A stretch of DNA of 64,000 nt from Nostocales cyanobacterium HT-58-2 (GCA_002163975.1 CP019636.1:1675001-1739000); one strand, 5' to 3'. Positions 27,623 to 37,141 are shown, counted from the stretch's first letter. Made by a program: numbers and translations. The notes: generated from the letters alone by a model not told the origin.

Positions 27623-28879
27623 TCAGGCTCCTACCCCTCTCATCGCTAAAAGCGCTGTTCCATACGCCGCCTCGGTATGTCCAGACTGCATCACAGGAAC
27701 CCCCAAAAGACGCTCTCTAATTGCCGTCCAACTAGAATTCACTGCCCCACCTCCAGCAGTGTATACTCGAGTCAATCGGTCTGATCCCAACTCCTGTAAT
27801 AATTCATATCCTCTTGCTTCTATCCGAGCAATGCTTTCCAATAACCCATGCAGAAATTCCACATTATGAGCAGGACGTGGTTCCAGTCGCGGTGGTAAAT
27901 TTGGATCATTAATTGGAAAACGTTCCCCAAGCTTTAACAACGGATAATAATCCAACTCGCTGACTTTTGACCCATCAATTTCACGACTCAAGCTTTCTAA
28001 TTCAGCTTTGGTAAAAAATTCCTGTAGCACTGCACCCCCTGTATTGGAAGCACCCCCAACAAGCCACATACTCCCCAAGCGATGGCTGTAAATCCCGTAC
28101 CTCGTATCTTCCACACGGGTGCGACTCAATAGCTTCAGCACCAATGTTGAACCAAGGGAAGTCACTGCTTCACCTGGGAGTTTAGCACCACTGGCGAGAA
28201 AAGCTGCAATACTATCTGTTGTCCCAGCACATACTTGACAATCTCGAGGAAAACCAAAGCGCGCCGCAATTTCAGCGCGTAATTCAGCAATGGGAGTTCC
28301 TGGAGTTACTACTTTCGGTAGATGAATGTCTATTGATGTTTTCTTGAGCCATTCTGGATATTTTAACTCTTCTACGTCATAACCCAGCTTTAAAGCATTA
28401 TGATAGTCACTCACACCTAACTGTCCATGCAAGAGAAATGCTAGCCAGTCAGCTTGATGCAAAAAATATTTGGCTTGGGTAAAAGAAGGTAATTGCGACA
28501 TCCACAGAAGTTTAGCAAGGCTAGAAGTTGCGCTTATAACTGTGTGATTTGCAGGCGCTGTGTCTCTCAACTGTTCCATCACGACTGCTCCCCGTGCGTC
28601 GTTGTACAGTAGTGGCTCATCTACAGGTTTTCCAGCAGCATTACACAGTAAGACGGTGGAGGAAGTTCCGTTAATCGCGATCGCCCTAATTTTTCGCCGC
28701 AATTCTTTGGCAATTTGCTCAAGCACAGTACACAAAGCCGTCTCCCAATAATCTGCTAAGTTAGAGACGTTTGACCTTTCAAAAGGGTATCTTGCTTGAG
28801 CTTGAATACAAGCTTGCTCGTCAATCACCACAGCTCTTGTACCCGACGTGCCAAAATCAATTCCCAAATAGAAATTCAT
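27623..28879 (-). CDS. FGGY sugar kinase, D-ribulokinase (SePSK) type
   Basis: A 418-residue FGGY kinase. It starts YLGIDFGTSGTRAVVIDEQ with the ATP phosphate loop, and contains AINGTSSTVLLCN, LLYNDARG, GTTDSIAAFLASGA and TAGGGAVNSSW. The short length and these motifs match the cyanobacterial/plant group first called xylulose kinase-like, whose Synechococcus member phosphorylates D-ribulose. It is clearly different from the 488-residue xylulokinase-like protein at 18983. Placement directly ahead of a sensor kinase suggests linked control of sugar use and signalling, an inference from gene order only. Confidence 0.85.
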   Translation of the reverse strand: MNFYLGIDFGTSGTRAVVIDEQACIQAQARYPFERSNVSNLADYWETALCTVLEQIAKELRRKIRAIAINGTSSTVLLCNAAGKPVDEPLLYNDARGAVVMEQLRDTAPANHTVISATSSLAKLLWMSQLPSFTQAKYFLHQADWLAFLLHGQLGVSDYHNALKLGYDVEELKYPEWLKKTSIDIHLPKVVTPGTPIAELRAEIAARFGFPRDCQVCAGTTDSIAAFLASGAKLPGEAVTSLGSTLVLKLLSRTRVEDTRYGIYSHRLGSMWLVGGASNTGGAVLQEFFTKAELESLSREIDGSKVSELDYYPLLKLGERFPINDPNLPPRLEPRPAHNVEFLHGLLESIARIEARGYELLQELGSDRLTRVYTAGGGAVNSSWTAIRERLLGVPVMQSGHTEAAYGTALLAMRGVGA

Positions 28880-29016
28880 ATTTTGATAAATTTTTCTAAT
28901 AAATCATGAAGAGTGATTGTTGCATCTTGTAACAACCTACTCCCCAATCTTGGCAAAACAGTGAAAAGTAGTAAACGAACTGTTCAAGATCGATTGAGAT
29001 AGGGAGGTTTCAAATC

Positions 29017-29154
29017 ATGTCTATCCTGGATACCCTGTACCTCGCTCAGGTGACAACTTCTATTTCAGATACTCAAGTGTATATCGCTCTGCTTGTGGCA
29101 CTGATTCCAGGCATTCTAGCTTGGCGGTTGGCAACAGAACTTTACAATTCGTAA
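29017..29154 (+). CDS. psaM: Photosystem I reaction centre subunit XII (PsaM)
   Basis: A 45-residue single-helix membrane protein of the thylakoid. ISDTQVYIALLVALIPGILA then WRLATELY is the complete conserved PsaM sequence, which helps stabilise PSI trimers. A strong ribosome binding site (agggagg, 29001-29007) precedes the ATG. The protein has about 14 extra N-terminal residues (MSILDTLYLAQVTT) before the usual PsaM start; no other start codon lies closer to the conserved part, so the extension appears real. Confidence 0.93.
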   Translation: MSILDTLYLAQVTTSISDTQVYIALLVALIPGILAWRLATELYNS

Positions 29155-29391
29155 CATTTCTCTGAGCGAGTAAAGCAGATCGTGCGGAGTGCAGTTCTCG
29201 AATCATTGCTGCTTGGTGTGGTAAGGAGTTCGAGACTGTACACGCACAAATGTCAGGTTTATTATTTAACAAATAACCAGTGTACCAACTGCTAAAAAAT
29301 GAAGTAATATGACAGCTAAATAAAACTGCAATGAGTGCAGGTGTGCTCTTTGTGGTATGTCTGCTCATTCAGCGAGGTTCTTCATCTCACC

Positions 29392-29796
29392 ATGAACGCA
29401 TTTCAACCATCTAGACCCCCGCTACAGCCTATAGAAAAGCCTCGAGTGACCCCTCGACCAAAGCGGCGTCTTCGTCAACGCTCTTATCAAGTGATGGCGC
29501 TGGAAACCACAGCTAAAATAGTGGTTAACTGTGTCATTTCAGCAGCAGCAATATCTGCTCTAATACAACTGTTGCCATATCATTGGTCACAGCAAGAGAA
29601 GTTACGAGCTATCCGCATTGATGTCAAGCAAATGGAGGAACGTGTCTATGGGTTGCAGGCGGAATTTAGTCGTAACTTCGATCCGCGCCAAGCTAAGATG
29701 ATTATGCAAGAACAAGGCTATCGATTTGACCCCACGCAACGTCAAGTCGTGTTTTCAAAGGATACGACAGAAGTTGAACAACCAGAATCAAACTAA
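29392..29796 (+). CDS. Conserved cyanobacterial membrane protein, 134 aa
   Basis: Start chosen at ATG 29392 (MNAFQPSRPPLQP); a GTG/ATG further upstream would add unrelated residues. The N-terminal 40 residues are Pro/Arg-rich, followed by one membrane helix (about 48-65, IVVNCVISAAAISALIQLL) and a coiled-coil-like C-terminal part (LRAIRIDVKQMEERVYGLQA). Proteins of this layout occur across cyanobacteria; no function is known to me. It sits downstream of psaM on the same strand, 237 bp away, probably with its own promoter. Confidence 0.75.
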   Translation: MNAFQPSRPPLQPIEKPRVTPRPKRRLRQRSYQVMALETTAKIVVNCVISAAAISALIQLLPYHWSQQEKLRAIRIDVKQMEERVYGLQAEFSRNFDPRQAKMIMQEQGYRFDPTQRQVVFSKDTTEVEQPESN

Positions 29797-30003
29797 TTTT
29801 TTATTTGTAGCTAACATCCCGAAAAATAAATTGAGGAACTAGGAACAAAGCTAGCAGCTCATACTCAATAGCTTGTAGCTTGATTTCTAGCAGCTATGTA
29901 GTCATCTATGATCCATGAACTCTTAGCTATCAACAGTTATCAGGATGTCTCTAACTCTATCTTTCATGAAGACGCCCTAAAGTGGTGATGAGTGCAAAAT
30001 CTA

Positions 30004-30723
30004 TCAATTCCGGTGCTGTGGACACAGTAATTCGGATAACCAGTTTTCAACTTGTAAACGCAAGCGCGAAGGCGAGTCTTGGGAGTTGAAAGCTGAAAAA
30101 GACAGTTGAGTCAAGGCGCGACGATAATCAGCGATCGCGCAATTCCAGTCGCCCCAAAGATGGTAAGTCCTACCTCGTTCTGCTAAAATATGCTCTTCTA
30201 ATTGACCAAAAAGCAGAGCAACCTCAAAATTTTCAATAGCCTCCTCATATTGCTCTAAGTCGCGTAAAGTTATCCCTCTGTTGATCCATGCTCTGATGTG
30301 ACTGGGATTAAAATTTAGTGCCCGATCATAATCAGCAATCGCTGCAACCAATTCCCCACAAGCTGCGTAGTAATTTGCTCGATTGTTATAAGCGCTGGCT
30401 AATTTAGGATTAAGTTGCAAAGCTGTGTTATAGTCGCAAAATGCTTTTTGCGTTTCACCACTTTGAAAATAAATCAGCCCTCGGTTATTGTAATCAATGG
30501 CATTTTGGGGATGACGATGGATTAATTGGCTCAATAACGCGATCGCCTCAGTGTAATTGCCTTGCCGGGCTTTTTTTAGAGCATAAGAGCGCAAGTAGCT
30601 CTCTCCAAAAGCAGATTGACTGCGACCGTTAGACCCTTCCTGCTGTAGTACGTTTGTATGCAAAGCAAATGGGTTGCGGTGATTTTGTTCGTCACGAGAG
30701 GGAAAAAATGAGTGACTGTTCAT
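30004..30723 (-). CDS. TPR repeat protein
   Basis: 239 residues. Four to five consecutive 34-residue tetratricopeptide repeats span about 45-215 (for example AIDYNNRGLIYFQSGETQKA, ASAYNNRANYYAACGELVAA and IRAWINRGITLRDLEQYEEA). The N-terminal 40 residues are polar. There is no signal peptide. TPR proteins mediate protein-protein contacts; the partner is unknown. It stands alone. Confidence 0.9.
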   Translation of the reverse strand: MNSHSFFPSRDEQNHRNPFALHTNVLQQEGSNGRSQSAFGESYLRSYALKKARQGNYTEAIALLSQLIHRHPQNAIDYNNRGLIYFQSGETQKAFCDYNTALQLNPKLASAYNNRANYYAACGELVAAIADYDRALNFNPSHIRAWINRGITLRDLEQYEEAIENFEVALLFGQLEEHILAERGRTYHLWGDWNCAIADYRRALTQLSFSAFNSQDSPSRLRLQVENWLSELLCPQHRN

Positions 30724-31170
30724 ATATTCCTACCTGAGCTACTTGCTCTGTGAGATCAACTTATAGGGTTCCCCGTTATTGTGGTTTTCTAACTGTGTCA
30801 CTTGTTAAGGTGGCTATGAGCGCTTGAGCGCGAGCATTAAAGCAAAATGTAACCACACATCATCTGTGAGAGTCTATGCTTGAAAGAGTCAAAGGTTGCT
30901 TTCAGCGCTCCATCCAGATAAAGGTACACCATACCTACATTGATGCTTCAATCTAATAATTTATACGTCTTCCCCAAGTTGAATTCCAGACGCAGCCGAT
31001 ATGAATTTAGTAGAGTATTCAAGTAGTGTGAACTACAACTTGATAAAATACCAAAAAGCTTCTGTAAAGAAAAAACTCGGAACTCAAATCTTAGAAGGCA
31101 GAAAAATATTCTGAACACTCAGTCTTAAATTATGAATTCTATTGTTGTGAAGTCTTGATAAAATTTTCTT
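30724..31170. other. Intergenic region between divergent genes
   Basis: About 450 bp between the TPR gene and the plus-strand hypothetical gene. It must hold both promoters. I see no RNA gene, hairpin or repeat worth naming in it. Confidence 0.5.
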
Positions 31171-31635
31171 ATGACACCTATCACTTCTTATCCCAATGCT
31201 CCTGATTTAGCAGCCGAAGATTACATTGTTATCGGCTTAGCAACCTGCTTTGTCAAAGAAGACGGAGAAGTTCATCAAGTCGAAGTTATAGAACCTATTC
31301 CCTCTGCGTCTTTGGAAACACTCGTTAAAGGCACTTCTACTTCCTTTAAATACGCTTATGCAACAACTTTAGGAGCCGTACTGGACACAGATAAACCTCA
31401 AATCCCAGAAGGATTTCCCCAGACAGCTCAAATTGGTGATGATTTTGTCGAACGGGCGATCGCCGCTGCTCGCACCTACAAGCGTCGTGAAGCTGCGAAA
31501 TCTCTGATTCCTCTAGGTACAACTTATACCGATTTTAAGTACTCTACAGAACGTAAAAGAGTACTAAATGTTACACGAGTTGTCACAAAAGAAGACAACG
31601 TTAAACAACATTCCCATACTCACAAAGTTCTTTAA
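31171..31635 (+). CDS. Conserved hypothetical protein, 154 aa
   Basis: A soluble 154-residue protein that reads like a true gene (good codon use, no frame problems). It has ATCFVKEDGEVHQVEVIEPI near the start, a helical ERAIAAARTYKRREAAKSL in the middle and a His-rich tail (HSHTHKVL) that could bind metal. I recognise no domain. It precedes a glutathione S-transferase gene by about 105 bp on the same strand. Confidence 0.7.
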   Translation: MTPITSYPNAPDLAAEDYIVIGLATCFVKEDGEVHQVEVIEPIPSASLETLVKGTSTSFKYAYATTLGAVLDTDKPQIPEGFPQTAQIGDDFVERAIAAARTYKRREAAKSLIPLGTTYTDFKYSTERKRVLNVTRVVTKEDNVKQHSHTHKVL

Positions 31636-31741
31636 TTCAGTTCTTGATTCAGTTGTTAGTCAAAAAAAAGACCATATAATTACTGTTGACTGATGACTGT
31701 TTCTTATTGACTGGTCTAATCGTGATATTGACGTAATCGTG

Positions 31742-32296
31742 ATGTTAAAACTGTTTGGCGGTGTGCGCAGTCGCGCATCAATTGTCCAGTGGTATTTAGA
31801 AGAACTGGGAGTTCCCTACGAATTTGTGAAGCTAGATATGCAGGCGGGCGAACACCGTCAGCCTCAGTACTTGGCTATCAACCCCATAGGAAAAGTCCCA
31901 GCAATTGTGGATGATCATTTCCAGCTTTGGGAATCTGGGGCAATTTTGCTGTATCTCGCCGAGAAGTATGGTAAAAACACCTCCTTAGAGGAACGCGCTC
32001 AATTTGCTCAGTGGGTTTTATTTGCCAACGCCACCTTGGGACCAGGAATTTTTGTGGAAGCAAACCGGGAGCGGGAAACGCCCCGCTTGCTAACTCCTCT
32101 CAATGACATTTTTGAGCGTCAACCTTTCTTACTGGGCGAAGAATTCACAGTGGCTGACGTGGCTGTAGGTTCTATTCTGTCTTACATTCCCATTATGCTT
32201 AAGTTAGACCTCAGCGCCTACCCCGCTGTATTGAACTACATCAAGCAGATCTCAGAACGTCCTGCTTACCAAAGAAGTATTGGTGCACGCAGTTAA
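31742..32296 (+). CDS. Glutathione S-transferase family protein
   Basis: 184 residues from ATG 31742 (a GTG lies one codon upstream). The N-terminal thioredoxin-fold domain has KLFGGVRSRASIVQWYLEEL, the cis-Pro region NPIGKVPAIVDD and ESGAILLYLAEK (glutathione gamma-Glu binding). The all-helical C-terminal domain has the N-capping box FTVADVAVGSIL. Expected to conjugate glutathione or act in redox defence. Ser11/Arg12 replace the Tyr of mammalian classes, as in many bacterial GSTs. Confidence 0.92.
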   Translation: MLKLFGGVRSRASIVQWYLEELGVPYEFVKLDMQAGEHRQPQYLAINPIGKVPAIVDDHFQLWESGAILLYLAEKYGKNTSLEERAQFAQWVLFANATLGPGIFVEANRERETPRLLTPLNDIFERQPFLLGEEFTVADVAVGSILSYIPIMLKLDLSAYPAVLNYIKQISERPAYQRSIGARS

Positions 32297-32406
32297 TGAA
32301 TTGGAGAGTATTGCTTACCATGAAATTTCTTGCATAAATTTTTGGCAGGTTTTGCATTCGTGCAAGAAGTTTATTGAACTCATTGCTGTACTTGTTTTGT
32401 GATGAA

Positions 32407-32433
32407 GTAGGGCTAGCAAGATGCTAGCCCTAC
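32407..32433. terminator. Bidirectional hairpin terminator
   Basis: Perfect 12-bp stem gtagggctagca (32407-32418)/tgctagccctac (32422-32433) with a 3-nt loop, between the converging GST and yajQ genes. Confidence 0.8.
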
Positions 32434-32495
32434 AACTTTAAATGGATTTTCAACCAATGTTTATTAGTCATTTGGCACATATTAATGACTAATAA

Positions 32496-32987
32496 CTAAC
32501 GATAATTAGTAAATTGCAAAGCAACGGGAAAATCTTCTTGCTTGAGTCTTTGGATGACAGTTTGTAAGTCATCCTTACTTTTAGCGGTTACACGCACAGC
32601 TTCTCCTTGAATAGAGGCTTGCACCTTTTTGAATTCGTCGCGAATCAACTTGGAAATTTGCTTAGCAATCTCCTGATTGATACCTTTTTTTAGTTTGATT
32701 TCTTGACGAACCCGGTTACCACTGGCTGATTCTACTTTTCCAAAATCAAAGATTTTCTGGGAGAGATTGCGCTTTGCAGCTTTTTCGCGCAGTATGTTGT
32801 GTACAGATTCTAAAGTGAACTCGCTGTCTGTGTTTACAGTAATACTTTGTTCACCTAACTCAACACTTGTTTGAGTATCTTTGAGGTCGTAGCGACTTTT
32901 AATGTCTCGTACAGTTTGGTCAACAGCGTTGACCAATTCTTGTCTGTCAAAGTCGCTCACAATGTCAAAGGAATAGGTAGAAGCCAT
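32496..32987 (-). CDS. yajQ: YajQ family nucleotide-binding protein
   Basis: A 163-residue protein starting [20 protein letters not shown], the YajQ signature. [15 protein letters not shown] and the C-terminal [20 protein letters not shown] followed by [12 protein letters not shown] are also diagnostic. Members bind nucleic acids, nucleotides or c-di-GMP; the role in cyanobacteria is not settled. Full length, single gene. Confidence 0.95.
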   Translation of the reverse strand: MASTYSFDIVSDFDRQELVNAVDQTVRDIKSRYDLKDTQTSVELGEQSITVNTDSEFTLESVHNILREKAAKRNLSQKIFDFGKVESASGNRVRQEIKLKKGINQEIAKQISKLIRDEFKKVQASIQGEAVRVTAKSKDDLQTVIQRLKQEDFPVALQFTNYR

Positions 32988-33097
32988 AAAACATTTGGAA
33001 TTTTAAATTTTGGATTCTCAACTACTAATTTAGTCATTGTTAGTTGTTAGTGGTTATTGAATATTCTACTAACCACTAACTAGCCCTCAGTTTTTAG

Positions 33098-33493
33098 TTA
33101 GGCAGTTGCTTGAATAATGCTGAGGACAATGAGAGTGGCAGACCCAAGGGAGCCGATGCCAAACATGAGTGAGCGTAAAACGGGTATATTCAAAATATAA
33201 AAAATAGAGTATAGCAATCTAGCCATGAGAAAAGCGATAACCACTCCTACAGCTAGAGGAGAATGAACACCCGTTACGTATGCCATCAATGCTGCTGTGG
33301 CAAAAATCATAAACGCTTCAAACGAATTTTGGTGTGCCCAATAAGCTCGTTGACCATATGGTGGTAGTTTATCAAACATAGCACGGGGAGCAGAGATATC
33401 GTACCCAGTACGAACACGGGCATAAGCTACCACCAGAAATGGTAAGTAAATCAGTATGCTAGCAGCAGCAATAGAGTACAAAAAAATAGTCAT
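33098..33493 (-). CDS. MAPEG family membrane protein
   Basis: 131 residues with four membrane segments. The motif around RAYWAHQNSFEAFMIFATAA (NxxE-type MAPEG signature) supports membership in the eicosanoid/glutathione-metabolism membrane protein family. In bacteria these are usually annotated as MAPEG without a known substrate. It lies between yajQ and the SLOG-domain gene on the same strand. Confidence 0.88.
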   Translation of the reverse strand: MTIFLYSIAAASILIYLPFLVVAYARVRTGYDISAPRAMFDKLPPYGQRAYWAHQNSFEAFMIFATAALMAYVTGVHSPLAVGVVIAFLMARLLYSIFYILNIPVLRSLMFGIGSLGSATLIVLSIIQATA

Positions 33494-33557
33494 TAGTCAC
33501 CAATGATTAGTCATTAGTCAAATACAAAAGTCAAACACAGAGGACAAATGACAATGA

Positions 33558-34061
33558 TTAATCAAAGTAGAACAATGTCACCACCTTTCTTTGCTCTTCT
33601 GCATCTTTACAAGTTTGCAGCAGGATGCCACTGTCGTGAAATGCAAAGCATATCAGTTGCTGGCAACGGGAGATAATCTCTTTGTTGCACAAGTAACTAG
33701 CTTCAGCAAGGGACAGATGGTCATTGCTAGGATTTTCCACCAGATGCATTACCTGTTCTAATTGTTGGCGCGATTCATGAGGCTGGCGTTCTAAGCTTTG
33801 AGGTAGAATCACCGTCACCAAATTTGGGTCAGCCCGCATTGCTCCCTTAATGGCAGCTGAATTCGTACCCGTAGCGCCAGAGGTGATGATCCGATTGCCT
33901 GATAAAACTAGGGCATAGGTCATCATCTCAATCAGATTCTGATGGGTAATCGGGACATGACGGGAACCCAGCAACGCGATTCGCTTGGAACCCGTTTGCT
34001 GGATTGTCGCCAGTTCTTGCGCTAATGTATCGACGTTGATAAGGTCTGTTGACTGGCTCAA
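33558..34061 (-). CDS. SLOG/DprA-like Rossmann-fold protein
   Basis: 167 residues. IALLGSRHVP, the loop ITSGATGTNSAAIKGAM and VILPQSLERQP follow the SLOG (DprA/LOG) pattern of a nucleotide- or nucleic-acid-binding Rossmann fold. Only this single domain is present, much shorter than full DprA (about 370 residues), so a role in DNA uptake cannot be assumed. It may sense a nucleotide ligand. Single-domain proteins of this form are found in many cyanobacteria. Confidence 0.75.
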   Translation of the reverse strand: MSQSTDLINVDTLAQELATIQQTGSKRIALLGSRHVPITHQNLIEMMTYALVLSGNRIITSGATGTNSAAIKGAMRADPNLVTVILPQSLERQPHESRQQLEQVMHLVENPSNDHLSLAEASYLCNKEIISRCQQLICFAFHDSGILLQTCKDAEEQRKVVTLFYFD

Positions 34062-34164
34062 AGACGGACAAAATCAGATTAAACAACCTAGCTATTGTAA
34101 CAGACGCGGGGGATTTCCCTGTAAGCTATTTGTCCTTATGTAGTCATGCTATTTCTCTGTCTCT

Positions 34165-34695
34165 TCAACTTAATAGCTGGATTGCTTGCTCACACCAAGC
34201 AATCCAATGTGTTTCATAACTCATACCGTTGAGTAGAGTCAGGTACTGAAATTTTGCTTGTTCTGACAGTTGTTGAGGATTTTGGAAGTATTTTCGCTGC
34301 AAAACTTTGTATCTAGATAATTTTTTGAGATGAGCTTGACGATGGCACTCTAGTTCTTCCAAAATTGTCTGCCTTTGAGCAACATAACCGCCAAAAATTT
34401 TTACCAGTAAATCATCTTTTATTGGTGTGGGTTCACAAGGCTGTGCAATCCACTCTAAAAGCCGCTGTTGTCCCTCTTGTGTGACGTGGTAAAGCTTCTT
34501 ATCTGGACGTCCTTCTTGAGGAATTATCTCGGAATCTATCCAGTTTTGAGCTTCGAGTTTAGATAACTCACGGTAAATCTGCTGGTGAGTCGCTGACCAG
34601 AAAAAGCCGACAGAACCGTCAAATTGCTTGGCTAGGTCATAACCACTACACGGGCGCTCAACAAGAGATGCCAATATTGCGTGGGCTAAAGCCAT
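34165..34695 (-). CDS. PadR family transcriptional regulator
   Basis: About 176 residues from ATG 34695 (MALAHAILASLVERPCSGYD), preceded at 5-7 nt by agaagga; a longer frame to 34809 is not supported. The winged-helix DNA-binding domain (FFWSATHQQIYRELSKLEAQ) and the C-terminal helical dimerisation region (RQTILEELECHRQAHLKKL) are those of PadR regulators. It is transcribed away from the monooxygenase-like gene at 34873, 177 bp apart, and may control it. Confidence 0.9.
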   Translation of the reverse strand: MALAHAILASLVERPCSGYDLAKQFDGSVGFFWSATHQQIYRELSKLEAQNWIDSEIIPQEGRPDKKLYHVTQEGQQRLLEWIAQPCEPTPIKDDLLVKIFGGYVAQRQTILEELECHRQAHLKKLSRYKVLQRKYFQNPQQLSEQAKFQYLTLLNGMSYETHWIAWCEQAIQLLS

Positions 34696-34872
34696 AAAAA
34701 TCCTTCTTGACTTATGCAACTTTTTGAATATACTGAAACTATAAGCAATTAATTGCATAACAACTAGTTGCATATAGGCTTGGTGCCGAGTCATAACGTT
34801 GGAAAGCAAAAACTAGCACTCAAGTCCCATTGCTCATAACTCAAGACTCTAAACAACGAGGAGAAGCATCAA

Positions 34873-35328
34873 ATGGTATTAGTTTCAGTGACACGCTTGC
34901 ATCTCAAGTCACCTCGTTACTTTCCTGCCTTTTTATGGCACACCGCGCTCTCATCATGGCAAATCATAAATACTCCTGGGTTTTTATGCGGTACACTTAC
35001 CACCGATAGACAGGGAGGTTCCTGGACTATAACTCTCTGGGAGGATGAGTCAGCAATGCGACAGTACCGTAACTCTGGCTCACATCGCCAAGCCATGCGG
35101 TATCTGCCACGTTGGTGTGATGAAGCCGCAGTTATTCACTGGAAGCAAGAAGACACAACCTTACCTAATGCAATAGATGCTCACGACCGAATGGAGTCTG
35201 AGGGTCACTTCACGAAAGTGCTTGAGCCATCAGCTGCTCATCAAAAGCGACAAATTCCAGAGCCAGCATTACCTAACGGAATACCATTGTATCCAAGAAA
35301 AAAAATAACCTCTACCATAAGCAATTAA
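34873..35328 (+). CDS. ABM-like (dimeric alpha-beta barrel) protein
   Basis: 151 residues. The first 100 (VSVTRLHLKSPRYFPAFLWH; WTITLWEDESAMRQYRNSG; HRQAMRYLPRWCDEAAVIHW) fit the small ferredoxin-like barrel of the antibiotic biosynthesis monooxygenase/DUF3291 group. The C-terminal 45 residues are polar and probably disordered. No catalytic residue can be assigned. Divergent placement next to a PadR regulator suggests a regulated stress or detoxification gene. Confidence 0.7.
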   Translation: MVLVSVTRLHLKSPRYFPAFLWHTALSSWQIINTPGFLCGTLTTDRQGGSWTITLWEDESAMRQYRNSGSHRQAMRYLPRWCDEAAVIHWKQEDTTLPNAIDAHDRMESEGHFTKVLEPSAAHQKRQIPEPALPNGIPLYPRKKITSTISN

Positions 35329-35385
35329 AAGTTGAAAATAATTAAGCTGTGCCTTACGTCAAACGTGTGACTCATGATTTTGTCA

Positions 35386-35411
35386 GGGCACAACACCGCA
35401 GTGCTGTGCCC
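35386..35411. terminator. Hairpin between converging genes
   Basis: gggcacaacac (35386-35396) pairs with gtgctgtgccc (35401-35411) with one G-T type mismatch and a cgca-like loop. It probably terminates the ABM-like gene and the minus-strand DRTGG gene. Confidence 0.65.
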
Positions 35412-35456
35412 CGCCCTTCATCTTTATCACTGAATCAAGCTTGGTATAAGTAGTTT

Positions 35457-36551
35457 TTAAGATAGTGCTGCTGCCGGGTTGAGATCCAGTAGAGCGAGCA
35501 AGCGGTTAACATCAAAATGTTCAGTCATCAGATGACGAATGCACTCGACTTTAATAGGTTCATTGACACGAACTGTACCGAAAGTGCGGTCAATAATTTC
35601 TACAGTTGTTAAGGTATCCAAATCAACTGATAAAATGGGGATTTCTAGTTCTTCCGCGCGATTGAGAATGAAGGAGGGAGGAGGCAATTGTCCTGTGAGA
35701 ATCAGGCATTGGGTAGAAGTTTCCAAAGCAGCTTGCTGAATTTCCACGCGATCGCCCCCTGTAACCACCGCCATATTATGGCGCATTCCAAAATATTTCA
35801 CTGCTGCGTTGACATTCATCGCGCCAATTGCCAGACTTTCCACCATCAAATCCAAGCGATCGCCACGGCAAAGAACTTCCGCATTTAACTGGTGTGTTAG
35901 CTCGCGAACGCTGACACTGCGTAATAATTCACTTTTTGGTAACATCCCTAACACGGGAATACCTTGCTGTTCTAAAAACGGACGAATACTAGTGTTAACG
36001 GCTTGTAATTGTTCTGCAGGAATATCGTTAATGACAACGCCAAGCAAGCGATCGCCCATCCGCTGTTTAGCAAACAATAGCCCTTCAACTGAAAGGAGCG
36101 ACTTGTAGCGCGCTACCAAAAGCACGGCAGCATCAACAACTTCAGCGACTTGTAGTAAAGACAAATCAAACAAACTGCCTTCTTCCAAATTACCAGGACC
36201 CTCCAGCACCACTAAATCACTGACCTGCATTTGCGAATATTGCTGCGCTAGAGACTTTTGATAATCTGTCTTGTCTAATCCTTGCAAACGTTTCTGCACA
36301 GCCACTTCATTCAAAAGCAGCATCGTGGGTGCAACACGGCTTTTAGGGAGGTTGAGGCTATGAGCAATGAACTGAACATCTTCCTCAACCGCAGTTCCTC
36401 CAGATTCGCTCAAACATGTGCCTAACGGTTTGCCATAGGCAATATCCAGCGCTTTTTGCTGTAGTTGATGGGACAAACCTAGGACGGTTGCAGATTTACC
36501 GCAGTAAGCTTCGGTAGATCCAATTAATAAATATTTAGCTGATTTTGGCAC
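35457..36551 (-). CDS. AAA_26/DRTGG-domain protein (phosphotransacetylase-family N-terminal type)
   Basis: 364 residues. The N-terminal dethiobiotin-synthetase-like P-loop domain starts YLLIGSTEAYCGKSATVLGL (an atypical Walker A, as in this family) and includes LVVLEGPGNLEEG. The C-terminal half is a DRTGG domain (MNVNAAVKYFGMRHNMAVVT then GGDRVEIQQAAL). These domains also occur at the N-terminus of long phosphotransacetylases, but the catalytic phosphotransacetylase part is absent. A nucleotide-sensing role is likely. Start is GTG at 36551. Confidence 0.82.
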   Translation of the reverse strand: MPKSAKYLLIGSTEAYCGKSATVLGLSHQLQQKALDIAYGKPLGTCLSESGGTAVEEDVQFIAHSLNLPKSRVAPTMLLLNEVAVQKRLQGLDKTDYQKSLAQQYSQMQVSDLVVLEGPGNLEEGSLFDLSLLQVAEVVDAAVLLVARYKSLLSVEGLLFAKQRMGDRLLGVVINDIPAEQLQAVNTSIRPFLEQQGIPVLGMLPKSELLRSVSVRELTHQLNAEVLCRGDRLDLMVESLAIGAMNVNAAVKYFGMRHNMAVVTGGDRVEIQQAALETSTQCLILTGQLPPPSFILNRAEELEIPILSVDLDTLTTVEIIDRTFGTVRVNEPIKVECIRHLMTEHFDVNRLLALLDLNPAAALS

Positions 36552-36766
36552 TCATGCACTCCTAATTTCAAAACTTAGGTAGCTTTTGACAACTCAGATA
36601 GGTTCTACTAATTTTAGGTCGAACTTTGCAATTGAAGTTATCAACCTACTGAACTACAAGAAGAATTGCTCAAGTTGCAAGGAGTGTAGATTGTTCAAAA
36701 AAACTTTTTTTAGCGGTAGTACTGCCAAAATCGAATAATTATGGAGTTATGTTGCGAGCGGATAAT

Positions 36767-37141
36767 TTAATCCTCGATACGTAGCATCTTGCGGTAGAAT
36801 GCCTGGGAAAAATCAGTAACGCGGTAACGCTTATAATTTTCTATCAGTTCTATTAAAAAACTTATAAACTCAAAGCTTGCCATAGTCACCTCGTAGCTTA
36901 ACTCCGCATTGCCATCAAACTGCATTCGGCAACGGGTTAAGTCTGATGGTAGAGTCACAATATTCCAAGTGGCAACAAAAGGAATATTATCACTACCTTC
37001 TATCTTACGATGTCCCTCCAAAACGCCTTTTTGATAGAGACTAATGGCATAGGGCAAGAAATTGCGTTTGCTACCCTGAATGTAAGGTGAGTAGACGCTT
37101 GCTTGTTGGTCAGTAGCGGGCTGGAGTTGCTCTAAAGCCAT
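36767..37141 (-). CDS. EbsA-like conserved cyanobacterial protein (tentative)
   Basis: 124 residues, starting MALEQLQPATDQQASVYSPY, with NIPFVATWNIVTLPSDLTRC and MQFDGNAELSYEVTMASFEF. The sequence style is that of a universal cyanobacterial protein and recalls EbsA, a type IV pilus assembly partner of PilB and Hfq in Synechococcus. That identification is from memory of the family and should be treated as tentative. It is soluble and stands alone. Confidence 0.6.
   Translation of the reverse strand: MALEQLQPATDQQASVYSPYIQGSKRNFLPYAISLYQKGVLEGHRKIEGSDNIPFVATWNIVTLPSDLTRCRMQFDGNAELSYEVTMASFEFISFLIELIENYKRYRVTDFSQAFYRKMLRIED

Noticed and set aside
29060..29368. 102-codon open frame opposite psaM
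   Set aside because: Antisense to the well-supported psaM gene and without recognisable features.
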